A program made the position numbers and the translations under genes. From Phaseolus vulgaris (lineage: Eukaryota > Streptophyta > Magnoliopsida > Fabales > Fabaceae): 64,000 bases of DNA. Shown in pieces: positions 23,483-34,546 of this stretch. Every line of letters starts with the position of its first letter. Within the stretch, counting starts at the first letter, position 1. Where the stretch lies: the NCBI RefSeq assembly GCF_000499845.2, contig NC_023757.2, positions 7,040,118 through 7,104,117 of the forward strand, in the 5' to 3' direction. Below the pieces are notes generated by a model, which did not search any database, had not been told where the DNA came from, and was given only the letters and a program-made list of their open reading frames with translations.

Positions 23483-26400
23483 ATGACTGTGGATGAAGTC
23501 GGGAGTAGCTCCGAGTGGAGCAAAGAACAGGATAAAGCATTTGAAAATGCCTTGGCAATTCATCCTGAAGATGCTTCGGACAGATGGAAGAAGATTGCGG
23601 CTGATGTACCAGGGAAAACCTTGGAAGAGATTAAGCACCACTACGAGCTCTTGGTTGAAGATGTTAATCAGATTGAATCTGGTTGCGTACCTTTGCCATC
23701 TTATAATTATTCTTCAGAGGGCTCAGCAGGCCATGCTAGTGATGAAGGAGCCGGCAAGAAGGGAGGCAGTTCATGGAATAGTAACAACGAATCAAATCAT
23801 GGAAATAAGGCTTCAAGATCAGATCAGGAACGACGAAAGGGTATTGCATGGACAGAGGATGAACACAAGTTAGTTTCTCTTTGCTTAAATATTTAGAAAG
23901 CCTATATATCCTAGTATATGGCATGGTAAGCAGAGGCAGGTTGCTTATTATTAATTTTGACATTGTTTGAATTTGTTATCTCAAGTTTGTTTTTTTAACC
24001 AAAAGGTTTTTTGGTAGTTGGAACTTGAATCTGATTATATAGTTGATCCTTGTGTGCGTTAACTAATTGTTTCTTCTGATCTTTGTCAGCTTATTTTTCA
24101 TTCAGTCTCAAATGCACGACTTTAATTGTTTTACAAGAATATTTTACTAAACCATACTTGCTCCTCGATGACTTTAGTCATCTGTTTGGATTGCGCCACT
24201 GGTTTGTGTTTATAAGAGTATTTTAGTTTCGATCCTTTCAGAAATATTAGTTTTGATCTTACTGTGGAAGAGACCCTATTCTGACAGGAAGCCTACTTGT
24301 TACTTCTTTTGTTGTCATGCTCCATGATTTCCATAAAAAAATGCTCTTCTAGTAGTTTTTATCTAGATTAATGCTGTGCAGCTAGCTAGCAACAAATGAT
24401 TATGTTAAATTGAGCATCTGGGGCATGGGATTAAAACTGAGATGGTTTTATACATATTATTGTGTTAGCACATACTATGGTCCATAGGAGTGGCACCTGT
24501 GTTCCATTGGTGTCTGAAAGTTTGTCCTTGGATGGATAGAGTTCTTTTCAAGTTGATACTTAGTTGGATAAACATGCTAGCAAGTTGAAAATTTTAAAGA
24601 ACCAATTCAATAGGCATGCTCTTTCAGAAAATAAATAAATAAAATATTACAAGCTGTTACTTTCAAGAACCAAATTGTATGTTAACTCCATATTATTTGT
24701 TTTGTTGACCACAAACTTGAACGGTATTTATAATCTGGAGATGGTGAAAAGGTATTCAGATTAGGTTTCTGTTTAGAGGAAGAGCAAGTCAAACTCATAG
24801 TTCTGCTATTGCTTGGAATGAATATGAAGTTGAAATTTTAATTATTTTTTATTGTATTAATGCTTCATTGGAGCAATAATAGTATCTAATTTTCAAGTGA
24901 TATGCCTGATGATAGTTTCTGGATGTGTACGCGAGAGAATACACTAAGAAGAAATGTTTAGATGATCGATTAATCATCAAACAATTTTGTGAAGTCAAGG
25001 ACTTCTGAAATGAAAATATTTAAGTATAATGCAGAATTGTTAAAAGCCTAAAACAGTCTCTTGCCTGAGCCAAAAAAACATGCCCCAAGTCACTGTAGTC
25101 AATGATGCTCTATTACTTAAGGTGACTTCTCTTTAGGAAGGTCATTCTGCAGTAAAAAATTATTCATTTCTCTTACATTTGTTTTGATTTTATATCTGAG
25201 GTAGTTTAATCCCGTCTGGTGTGAAGCTTACTGAGTTAATAACGCTATAGAATCATCATCTTGGCTGTTGGATGGTTAAGCTATTAAACACACTTCTGCT
25301 GCTTATTCCAAAGTAGAACTAGAATGTAGTCCATCCATAGTGACACTAGTCTTAAGTTGTGGACTTACAAAAGATACAGTATTTAATGGAATAGTTAAAC
25401 TTCTGAGTTTGAGTCCTCACAAGTTAATCAATTATTTCATTTTCTATTTTGTCTTTTGCTGATAGAAGTTGTGGGTTCCCTGTTTTGTTTTCTTCTTTTA
25501 AACCCCTTTTATCCCTTTACATTTTGAAATCATAGACACAGCTAGTGAATGGGACTTGTGCTGTAAATTTTTCTCCTTTAGTCATACTTGTGTTCTATAT
25601 GGCAGTTTATTTTTATAGTCTCAGTCGTAGAACTTATCCCATAAAGTTTTTTAAACATGTGAAAAACATCATAGTATGCTTGAAGAATATTATTAATATA
25701 TTATAGAGTGTTAACTACTCGTACAGGTTCATCAGAAGTCGTGCAAGTTTCATTGTTGGGCACTAGTAGACTAAAGCCTCATTTGATCAGACAAACTTTT
25801 CTCCAAAGCCTTATACATATTTAATTGTTTGTTACCATCAAAATTAAGGGTCTGTAACCATCTTTGGTCTAACAAAGATGAACAACCATACAAAATCTTC
25901 TATTGGTCCAAGCCAGGAGTTAAATGTAGGGCTTGTAATCAGCTTGGCCACCTGAAGAATATCTACAGAATAAACCAAACCAATAAGGGTACTTAGCTCA
26001 AGTTGTTGAATGTCATCAACAGAAGGAGGAACAACTATTTATGCTACATTGTATTAGCTAACAAGAGCAAAGGAAGCATGGTCAATAGATGGTGGATGCA
26101 CAAACCATATGACCCACAATACTATTCTCTTTAATAAAATTGTGATGGAGATGGCCAAATGTTCTTTGTTTGAGAAAGGACTTTCAAATTTTTTTTGGCT
26201 TAGGGAAGTTAATACCTTAATGTATCAACTAAATATTTTGCCCACCAAAGCTTTAAAAAATAGCTTTTGATGTTTGGTATGAAAGAAAATCCTCTATGGA
26301 TCATCTAATTTTTGTTGGAAGCATATGTTATCCTCTTATTCTTGAAGTAATAAGAGAAAAACTTGCTCATAAGTAGTTGGAATTTTTCTTGGGGTACTAC

Positions 26401-27706
26401 AGTAACTCCAAAGGATAAAAAATATATAACTTGAAGATGAAGAGAGTACTGATAAGTTAGGATATGAAATTTGATTAGTTACCAAGATCGGACTAGAACA
26501 AATGTCAAGCTAAAGGTCCTAGTAAAAGATTGCTTGAAGAATAAAATCTTCAAGAAGAAAATTTTGAAGATGAATGAAACTATAAGAGTGAAACTGAGTT
26601 TCCATTGAGAGGTAGAAGAACAATTATGTGCTAGATGTAATGTGGCTACAATCTGGTCCTTGGCAATTAAAATAATTTTTCTTGTGGCAAGGTCATGAAT
26701 GAAATACTCAAAAAGAAGAGAAAAAAAGTTATTGAATAGTTAAATCTTTTGTAAGTTTTTGTACAGAGATAAGACTCTAGACCTGTTATGGACATATAAA
26801 ATATTCTTTAATACAATAGACTATTCTAAAGTTATATTTCTAGATCCGCATTTCGGTACAGTATCATCATTTGCAACTGCAATGAGTTAGTCTGTAGTCA
26901 TTTTGACATACGAATTGAAAAGAATAGGAGATGGAGTCATGTGATCAGAATCAATAGTCTAATTAGTTTGATACATAGGGCCAACAGTATTGAATGTACT
27001 TTCACCTTTCATGTACTAACACATCCTTGATCATTATAGATTTTTTTCTTCTGTTAAGTTAAAAACTAAGGATCTCTGTTGCATGTGGATTTGATAATTT
27101 TATGAATAATAATGTACATTTCATTGGTACTTTTTCTTCTGGTATCTTGACATGCTTCCAATTACAATTTTCGTTTTTAACAATTACATATTTCTTTGCT
27201 TGAACAGGTTATTTCTTCTTGGCTTGGAAAAGTATGGAAAAGGTGACTGGCGAAGCATATCAAGGAACTTTGTAGTGACAAGAACACCTACACAAGTTGC
27301 AAGCCATGCCCAAAAATACTTCATTCGTTTGAACTCGATGAATAAAGATAGAAGGCGATCCAGCATACATGATATCACCAGTGTCAACAACGGGGAAGTT
27401 TCAGCACCTCAAGGACCAATTACTGGCCAAACAAATGGTTCTGCAGCAAACTCTGGAAAATCTACCAAACCAGCCCCTCCCACCCCAACTGCTGCCCCAA
27501 GTGTAGGAATATATGCTGCTCCAACCATTGGACAACCTGTAGGAGGACCCCTTGTATCTGCAGTTGGCACCCCAGTGAACCTTCCTACATCGGCACACAT
27601 GGCATATGGTCTTGGTGGCCCGGTTCCTGTGACAGTTGTTCCTGGAGCCCCAATGAACTTGGGTCCTGTGCCATACCCCATGCCACATACATCTGCTCAT
27701 AGATGA
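23483..27706 (+). CDS. DIVARICATA/MYBS-type two-repeat MYB transcription factor
   Basis: CDS exons are 23483-23868 and 27208-27706 (294 aa). The junction is exact: AA|GTTAGT...GAACAG|G joins to codons [15 protein letters not shown]. Repeat 1 (about residues 11-62) starts [16 protein letters not shown] and matches the SANT-like N-terminal domain of this family; repeat 2 (about 118-172) carries the hallmark [12 protein letters not shown]. The C-terminal part is rich in Pro, Gly and Ala. Such proteins bind I-box or TATCCA-like elements in the nucleus and act in sugar, hormone or stress responses and floral asymmetry; which applies here is not visible. The 3.3-kb intron interrupts repeat 2 after the conserved Trp, a usual site in the family, and holds a copia relic. 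Length and motifs are complete, so the gene looks functional. Confidence 0.93.
25880..26640 (+). pseudogene. Decayed copia gag-pol fragment inside the MYB intron
   Basis: Translation in shifting frames gives a zinc knuckle remnant ([15 protein letters not shown], last Cys lost), a protease site [15 protein letters not shown] (DSG changed to DGG), the integrase end [20 protein letters not shown] with [10 protein letters not shown], and the C-terminal block [19 protein letters not shown]. The order matches a copia polyprotein in the same strand as the host gene. No RT, RNase H or LTRs are seen, and stops are frequent, so it is old. Confidence 0.8.
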
Positions 27707-27777
27707 AGTTCTGTTCAAAGGTCTAATGTACAAAAAAAGGACACAGAAGACTACATGGTTTCTGAATATAATGTAAG

Positions 27778-27902
27778 GATTTGTTTGGATAAATTTCTCC
27801 TCTAAGTAGCTCTAGGAGGAAAAGAATGAGAAGGAAAAATGAAATATTATTTTCTTTGTCCAGCTAGAAGTGTTTATGGAGAAGTTTATCCAAATATGTC
27901 CT
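27778..27902. repeat. Foldback MITE-like repeat in the MYB 3' region
   Basis: The left arm GGATTTGTTTGGATAAATTTC and the right arm, read in reverse, GGACATATTTGGATAAACTTC form an imperfect inverted repeat of about 28 bases per arm around a 70-base centre. It starts about 70 bases after the stop codon, so it is likely transcribed in the 3' UTR. Target duplication is unclear (TAA at each end at best). Confidence 0.65.
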
Positions 27903-27906
27903 AATT

Positions 27907-28344
27907 CTTTTCCTATTCCAAAAGATGCTTATGTGCGAGGTTTATGTCCCATCAATTATTTCAAATAAGCGATACTTAGATTGTAGCATTAGAATGTATC
28001 TGCATCGGCTGCCATGGATGGAATATCTGGCAGCCTTGACATACGACAACATGAAAGTAAGGTTGTTTTGTAGACATTGAAATTGTCTTTGTTAGTCATA
28101 TAAAGTGGTCCATGCTGTAGGGAAAGTTTTTGTGTCTTTGAATTGTTATTGTTGTATTTTGACTTAGTTCCAGTTGGATCTAAATGTCCCATCTACCATC
28201 AATTGTTAGCAGGTTAGTCCTATTACAACATTTAAGTGTGGATGTACAAAAGGAATAGGTGTATTAATTATGTCTACTAAAGTTTAACATCACAAACAAA
28301 ATTCTTTATTAGGAAGCACTTCCAATAAGTTCTATATTCATAAA
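27907..28344. other. 3' flank of the MYB gene
   Basis: No gene is seen. Polyadenylation of the MYB transcript probably falls in the first few hundred bases. Confidence 0.4.
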
Positions 28345-28620
28345 GTTTGAGAAATATTTGGATGACTATAGTGTGGTGCTTGCATTTGGTGCAATTTTAG
28401 ACCCAATGATGAAGTTAAAAATATTAGGTTTTTACTTTGGAAATATTGATTCACTTACCTAGGAGCTAAAATTGGACCAAAATCAAGGAAAAATTATAGA
28501 ATTTTTTTACTGAATATTTTAACAAAGGTTTGATAAGATCATCTAATGTTCAAAAGCATAAGCATGTACAATCTTCATCGTCATCTACTTCTAAATCAAG
28601 CCTTTTTTTTGTGTAAGTTG
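28345..28620 (+). pseudogene. hAT transposase C-terminal relic (copy A)
   Basis: It reads FEKYLDDYSVVLAFGAILD followed by PMMKLKIL in one frame, then loses frame. It is close to 51285-51555 in DNA sequence, including the Ser-rich tail codons near 28575. The rest of the transposase is absent. Confidence 0.8.
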
Positions 28621-28914
28621 TTTACTTTAATGTACTTTAACTAATTTTTTAGTTTTTGTGTCACTTGTCTATTATGCACGTTACTAACTTATTACATCAT
28701 AATATCAATTAAAAAATGTGCAAGCTTCCATTAGCTAATAACCCCAATTATGAACACTTATAAAAAAATCACACTCTTATATGTGAAAATCATGCAACCA
28801 ACTAGGTGCAACAAATAAGCTTGAGTAACAACTGTCTATTGTTTGTTGTCGCATGCCTTCTTATATACCTCTCTCAACTAACTAATTGCCTAGTCTTTGA
28901 AGTTGTAGTAGTAC

Positions 28915-30020
28915 TAAGGATGACAATGCGAGCTCGCCGCATTTTCCTGTCCCACATAGGAAATGTGGGTTGATTTTATTGGTTCATCTCACATAAGATG
29001 GCCCACGGGCTTGTGCGCCAACCCACATAAGAAATGTTGTTTTTCTAGATATTAATGAAAAATAAAATTTCAAATATAAAATTTGAATATTTTTTTTTTG
29101 TTTATTACTTTTTTTTCTTATTTAGATGAATTATGTAAATGGTCTCACAATATTAATATTATTATGACGACACATGCGTAATAAGATATGGGTAAAATAA
29201 ATTATTATGATATTCAGATTTTCAATGAAATTTGAATTTTGATTATACTATTAAATTGACTAATAAAATATATACTCCTTTTTAAGGTAATATATGTATA
29301 TACATGATTACTATTTCAATTGAATAATAATATAAAATAATATGATATATATATATAACACTATATTTAAATTTTATTATAAAAATGACTTAGGTCCGAC
29401 TACTACATTGGAGGAGTATTGAAATTCTAAAAAATTTATGCATTTCATAAAGACAAAAACACACTATTAATTAAATAAATAAATAAATATATATATATAT
29501 ATATATATATAAATAAGTCTTACCGAATTTTGTGAACGTGTTATGAATTAGGAATTAAGAGAAGTTTCTTTTTGCACCTTATACTTCATAAAGTATTGAA
29601 ATTATTCTTTGCCTTTTTTTATTGAATGTTTTTTCTTTAATTCCAGAATGTGGAATCTTGAGACTTTCTAGGTTACAAAAATCATATTTTTGATTTAGAT
29701 TATAGAATTCATAATACAATTTTGTATTATGGATTGTACAATACCAAATACAAATTTGTATTTTGGATTGTATAATATTAGATGAATAATTTTGAAATTT
29801 TTGAGAGTATGAGGGTGCAAGAAGAAATTATGGGGGGTACAAAAAGAAATTTCCATAATTTTAATATGTGAGAATTATGGAGGATGTCCTGTCTCGAACT
29901 TGGCTCATGCGAGTTGCAGGTTATGTGAGGCAGACCTAATCCCAAGTTAAAATAGGTAGCTCGCGCCACATTTTTTTATTATCGAGCCGCAGGTCAACCC
30001 GTCCCACAATGCCATCCTTA
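28915..30020. mobile_element. Non-autonomous hAT-type element (long form)
   Basis: Ends are TAAGGATGACAATG and, inverted, TAAGGATGGCATTG. An 8-bp direct repeat flanks it with one mismatch (AGTAGTAC at 28907-28914, AGTAGCAC at 30021-30028). The 1,106-bp interior is non-coding and AT-rich, includes a (TA)n tract near 29487-29511, and a possible nested foldback element (about 29559-29854). The same insertion site in block B (51873-51942) holds only 70 bp with the same ends. Confidence 0.75.
29559..29854. repeat. Possible nested foldback MITE
   Basis: GAAGTTTCTTTTTGCACC at the left and, inverted at the right, GAAATTTCTTTTTGTACC match at 16 of 18 bases. No convincing target duplication was found. 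Confidence 0.45.
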
Positions 30021-30122
30021 AGTAGCACGATCAACACAATGTGTCTTTACCAACAACTTCGTAGCCCCAACTGCATCTAAGGTAGGGTACGTGTAGAAAT
30101 TCCACGTAATGGGTAGGTGCAA

Positions 30123-30660
30123 CTAATTTGACCTATTATCGAATGTGATGCTTAATTCCCCAAATGGTAGATGAAAAGAATTTGTATCTAGATGCCACCT
30201 CACTACAAAGGCAAACAACAATCTTTTGTCTGCAATGTTATATCTAGCATGAACCAAAATGACTAAACTCGACAACTCAAACACAACTTCTATCCATTCC
30301 TGTAACGTTCCCAACTTATTCAATTTTTGAGCAATGAGACACAAATTTTAGTTCACCACGATCGTACAACAACCAATGAATTTCATTTGAGAATTGAAGT
30401 CTAATAAATAACACATTAATTTCAATGCATGTATATAAACATTATTACTTACCACTTCAATTCGTAATTGTCTATTCACATGCTCCTCAAAACTAGCAAG
30501 TAAGAATCTATCCATGGACCCTCAAAGATAGGCTTCATCATCCTCCACTACATGAGTCTCCTCAACTATCACATTTTCTTCATATTCGTCACCTTCAACA
30601 ATGTTAGTAGCACCACTCGACTTTATTCGTCTAATGGACATAGTTGGTTGTACATGATCT
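30123..30660 (-). pseudogene. Plant mobile domain (PMD) relic, copy A
   Basis: The minus-strand frames contain FHLPFGELSITFDNRSN, the typical PMD motif (FHLPxGExTITLDDV), and, further upstream, an acidic N-terminus with DEAYL followed by a stop where copy B has DEAYLGGPVDR. PMD proteins (MAIN/MAIL-like) and the PMD-carrying transposons share this domain. It is collinear with 52045-52560 and broken by stops. Confidence 0.65.
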
Positions 30661-31582
30661 TTCTAAGAACATCATTCACTAATTTTATATGTTTTTTTTA
30701 CATATACGTAAATAAAATTAATATTTAATAGTTAAACACAACTCTACAAAAGAAAATATATTTTTAAATAAACTTCCCATTGTAGCTTTCTAGAATCGTC
30801 TTACTAGAATATGTTTTCAGACTAAGCTTTTCAAAAAATATTTCGAAAAGTTTTCTAAAAACATATTTGAGAAAGTTATTTCAAGAAACTTATTATAGAA
30901 ATATGTGGCGGAAAAGTTATTTGAGAAATCATCCATTAAGACACACCTCCCCTGTTCGGGAATTCAAATATTGCCATAAAGCAAAAATATTGCACCTATA
31001 ATTCTTTAACGATGTTCTTTGTATAAGAATGTTGCCAATCCAATAGAATCCCATTGGAGATGAATGGAAAGCACGAACCAAGTAACCAAAGCACAAGGAG
31101 AGAAAAAGTGCAACCACAATGCAAATGGAATAATGCAACTGAGGAGGATACGAGAAGGAGGAAAAAAATGCTTTTAAATTATAAATCTTTAAGGGCATTT
31201 CTATAATTTTCTTACGTGATGAGTGGAGGTTCAAAAATGGGGGTGGGGGTTCAAAATTGGGGGTTCAGAAAGCACAAACCTTGAACAATGAAGAAGGAGG
31301 GTACATTCCGGAAAAAAAATCCAGAAAAAAATTATTGTATTTCAGAAATAAAAGTCCAGAAAAATGAAAAACCCATTCTGGATAAAAAAAATCCATAATA
31401 TAAAATTTTGTTTCGAAAAAAAAAATCCAGAACACATATTTCAGAAATTTTTTTAAGGACAGTTTCGTCTTTTCCACTGGAATCGGGTGCATCTTTTCCA
31501 CTGGAATCGGGTGCAGTGATATGGTGCAGGAAGCAATTGCCAATTGAATATTGTGTGGAAGAAAGAGCCAAGTCTTGTTTGG
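30661..31582. other. Promoter-side DNA of the truncated LSM12 copy
   Basis: This matches block B (52561-53236) except for about 230 bases at 31303-31540 that replace a shorter stretch in B. That insert has repeated TCCAGAA/TTTCAGAA motifs and a tandem 22-base unit (CTTTTCCACTGGAATCGGGT, twice, 31470-31515). Confidence 0.55.
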
Positions 31583-32070
31583 ACCTGCACTTCCATACCT
31601 TCTTGTGCTAAGTTGTTTTTTTTATTAAAAAAATAGCATTTTTTAATATTCTGATTACATAATTTGGAAGTCTTTTTTCTAGATTCAAAATTAGTTTTTA
31701 GATTATGTAATTTGGAAGCCTTTTGTGATTAGCTTCCAGTTTACATAATCCAGAAGTCTTTTCTATACATAAGATTAACTTCTGAATTATGTAATCTGGA
31801 ATTTTTTTTTTCAGATGTGTGATTAACTTTCGGATTACATAATTTGAAAGTTTTTAAAATATGAGATTAACTTTGGGATTATGTAATTCGGTTCATAGGC
31901 TTATTTCAAATTAAAAAAGAATTTCAGATTTTATAAATCTAAAGAACACTTCCGGATCCAAACATATCTTCCAGATTATGTATAGGGTGACACAAAAAAG
32001 GATAAAACGGTATTTTCATATTTAGTATGGGGTGACACAAGAAAGTATGGAAGTGTAGGAAGAAAGAGTC
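31583..32070. mobile_element. Mutator-type MITE, absent from the duplicate locus
   Basis: The 488-bp element has inverted ends CCTGCACTTCCATACCTTCT and, inverted from the right, CCTACACTTCCATACTTTCT; the right end continues to GACTCTTTCTTCC as in the 1459-1833 element, while the left end has lost about 11 bases. It is flanked by 9-bp CTTGTTTGG (31574-31582) and CTTATTTGG (32071-32079). Block B has a single CTTGTTTGG at 53228-53236 and no element. The interior repeats ACATAATCCRGAAG-type palindromes. Confidence 0.88.
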
Positions 32071-32133
32071 CTTATTTGGTGGAAGGGAAGGTAAAGTAGG
32101 AGGGAAGTGTAGGAAGGAGCAGAAAGCACGATA

Positions 32134-32614
32134 ATGGAGGGTGGCAACAGCAACAACAACAACCCCGAGGAATTGGCCGTGGGGTGTTTGCTTTCGATCA
32201 GCACAATGTTGGGCGACGAATTCGAAGGCCAGGTTGTCACCTTCGATCGCCCCTCCAACATCCCCGTAATCCAGGAACCTTCCAAACATGGCCCTCGTCG
32301 AAACATTCGGTTTCTCAAGCCTAATTACATCAAAGACTTCACCTTTCTTGGCCAGGTCGAAGACCCACTTGATCCCACCAACTGCTTCCTTGACCTCGCC
32401 GCTCTCCAAGCTAGGGAAGAAGTTGCCATTAGGTATTCTCGTGCAATTCTTCAACTTTTTGTTTTTTCTAGTTTTCTTTAAATGTGTTTTTCTACGAAAT
32501 TCATGCGTGGCTTCAAATGATTTTTGGGTGTAGACAAGCAGAGGCTGATGCTGAGAGGATCGGGGTTGGTGTTACCAGCGAGGCGCAGAGCATCTTTGAT
32601 GCTTTGTCCAAAAC
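32134..32614 (+). pseudogene. Truncated LSM12 copy (exons 1-2 only)
   Basis: Exon 1 (32134-32432) and exon 2 (32534-32614) are open, keep their splice sites (ATTAG|GTATTC, GTGTAG|ACAAG, AAAAC|GTAAGT) and encode the Lsm-like N-terminus ([38 protein letters not shown]) plus the start of the anticodon-binding-like AD domain ([20 protein letters not shown]). Compared with the complete gene at 53291 it has a few substitutions and one codon less in the Asn/Ser run. Exons 3 and 4 are missing; block similarity stops within intron 2. The upstream sequence is duplicated too, so it may still be transcribed. It is a pseudogene unless it has acquired a new 3' end. Confidence 0.88.
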
Positions 32615-33280
32615 GTAAGTGCTGTGTGAGTGAAATATAGTGTTGAACTAACCACTGTGGTGTGGATCGGGATTTTAGCCTTTGTATGTTTGTTTCCTGG
32701 CGTGTATTGTCTAGGGATTTTGTCTTTGATTATGTTTTGAAGCAAATAGACTTCAGAGCATGGTGTTTATAGACTAAAATATTTGTAGATTGTTGTGGAA
32801 ATGTGTATGATAAAAGAAATTAATAAGCTCGCATCTTGGCCCTGTGAAGTAAGGAGGGATATAGTAATTGAGTAGAGAAACAAAAATAGGCAAACTGACT
32901 GATCTAGCAAATACATAAGGCAAACATAGCCATGCTCAAAGTCTCATGCAGTTGTTAATGGCATGCTATATGTGTTTAGTGGTGTGGAGTGGCCTTGGGG
33001 TTCTACAAATTTAGCATATCAGTGTGTATTTAAGTAGTGGTTTTTTGCAGCGTTGTAGTGGTGTGCTATAGTGAGTTTCACTTAAAAGTTAACTCTGTTT
33101 GGACTTCTATTCCTCATACTTTACAGGACTACCTTTTCCCTCCTCGTGTCCCTTACTTCTTCCTTCCAAGTTCACATTTAACTGATATTTGTTGGCGCTT
33201 TTTTTTCTTACATTAATTCCAGTATGTCTTTCATATTTTGACTTCATTGCCATGCTCTTGTTGCTCCTAGAGTGATGGTG

Positions 33281-33465
33281 ATTTGTGCATAAACTGACCT
33301 TATTATTTATCATGGGTTTCTTTTTTTTTTTTTACTATCTATATGTGTAGCATATACATTATTTGTGCATAAACTGACCATATTATTTATCATGGTTTTC
33401 TTTATTCTGGGTTTCTTTTTTGTTTTTTGACTATCTATATTTGTAGCATATACATTATTTATTTT
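33281..33465 (+). repeat. 80-bp tandem duplication in intron 2 of the truncated LSM12 copy
   Basis: ATTTGTGCATAAACTGACC starts at 33281 and again at 33361, followed by similar 80-bp units. Block B has one unit (54677 on), so the duplication arose in A. Confidence 0.8.
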
Positions 33466-33913
33466 GTGATTGCAAGTAAAAATGGAAGGTGTCACATTTT
33501 AACTTTCAAAATTTAAATATGGACCAATATTACAAAATGATGAGGAAATTTGTGAAGACATTGCACATAGGATATAAGTAGGACTGTTAAAATGGAGAAA
33601 GGCATTGGAGGTTATTTGAGATTGTCAATTACGTAGCAAGCTCACAGGGAAGTTTTATCATAATTCTACATATGCCTATATTATATGGTATTAAATGCTA
33701 GGTTTTAGAAGGACAACAAGCAGTGTTGTTAAATAGCCACTCTAGTGCCTCTATAGCACTATTGCATAGTGGAATTTCTCACATTCCAAATTTCAACTGT
33801 GTCTACTATTGTGGTCCCTATCAATGTTGAGGTTGCAGCATTCGTCCTGCATGCTCTTGTCATTTCTTTGAACTCTTCAGCCAATTAATTTTTTGAGTTG
33901 ATATAATGCTAGT

Positions 33914-33916
<3 letters not shown>

Positions 33917-33959
<43 letters not shown>
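33917..33959. repeat. (TA)n microsatellite
   Basis: An uninterrupted TA run of about 43 bases; the homologous site in block B (about 55207-55226) is much shorter. Confidence 0.9.
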
Positions 33960-33965
<6 letters not shown>

Positions 33966-34546
33966 GAAAAAAAAAGACTGTTATGTAACTTTTGCCATAT
34001 GCCCATTACACTATCTGCTATACAATATAGCAGATTATTGGCTTTCTGCCATTGACAACAAGAAAAATAGTGAGTAGCAAAAATGGAAATTTTAGATGGA
34101 TGTGTGACCTCACAAGACAGGACAAATAAAAAATGGTTGTGAGACAGATATATATGGCAAATTTTCAAGGTAGTTTGGAGACACGGCACAGGACAAGACT
34201 AATTGTGTTTGGGCGGGGACTGTCAGTTTTAACATTGTTTTTTGGACTTCTAATTTTAATTTTGGACCTTATTCATATAAGACTTTCTTATCTCTTTTAA
34301 TCTACACTTGGAAAATATAAAATTTAGAATTTAGATGCACTATAATCAAGTTTTATATTTTAATTAAATTTAAATAGATATATTTTCCTAATTTGATATT
34401 TTAGAAACTAAAATAAAAAATGCTTAGTTATTGATCATGAATTTTGTGTTTTTATGCATATTAATGTGATGTTTTATTATTGATCACAAATCTTACTACT
34501 CACGATACAACTTGATTCATGATTCAGAAAATGAATCTTCCAAATT

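Larger units (their letters stand above)
28345..34546 (+). repeat. Duplicated block A (partner of 51272-55838)
   Basis: Both blocks, in the same orientation, contain in order a hAT transposase C-terminal relic, a hAT-type short insertion, an antisense plant-mobile-domain relic, an LSM12 promoter and exons 1-2, and the start of LSM12 intron 2. Similarity begins near TTTGAGAAATATT (28347 and 51286) and stops after GAATCTTCCAA (34540 and about 55836). Block A is longer because of extra insertions. LSM12 exons 3-4 are missing from A. Confidence 0.88.

Noticed and set aside
27401..27733. Minus-strand frames of 90-110 codons over MYB exon 2
   Set aside because: They are antisense shadows of the Pro/Gly/Ala-rich coding exon.
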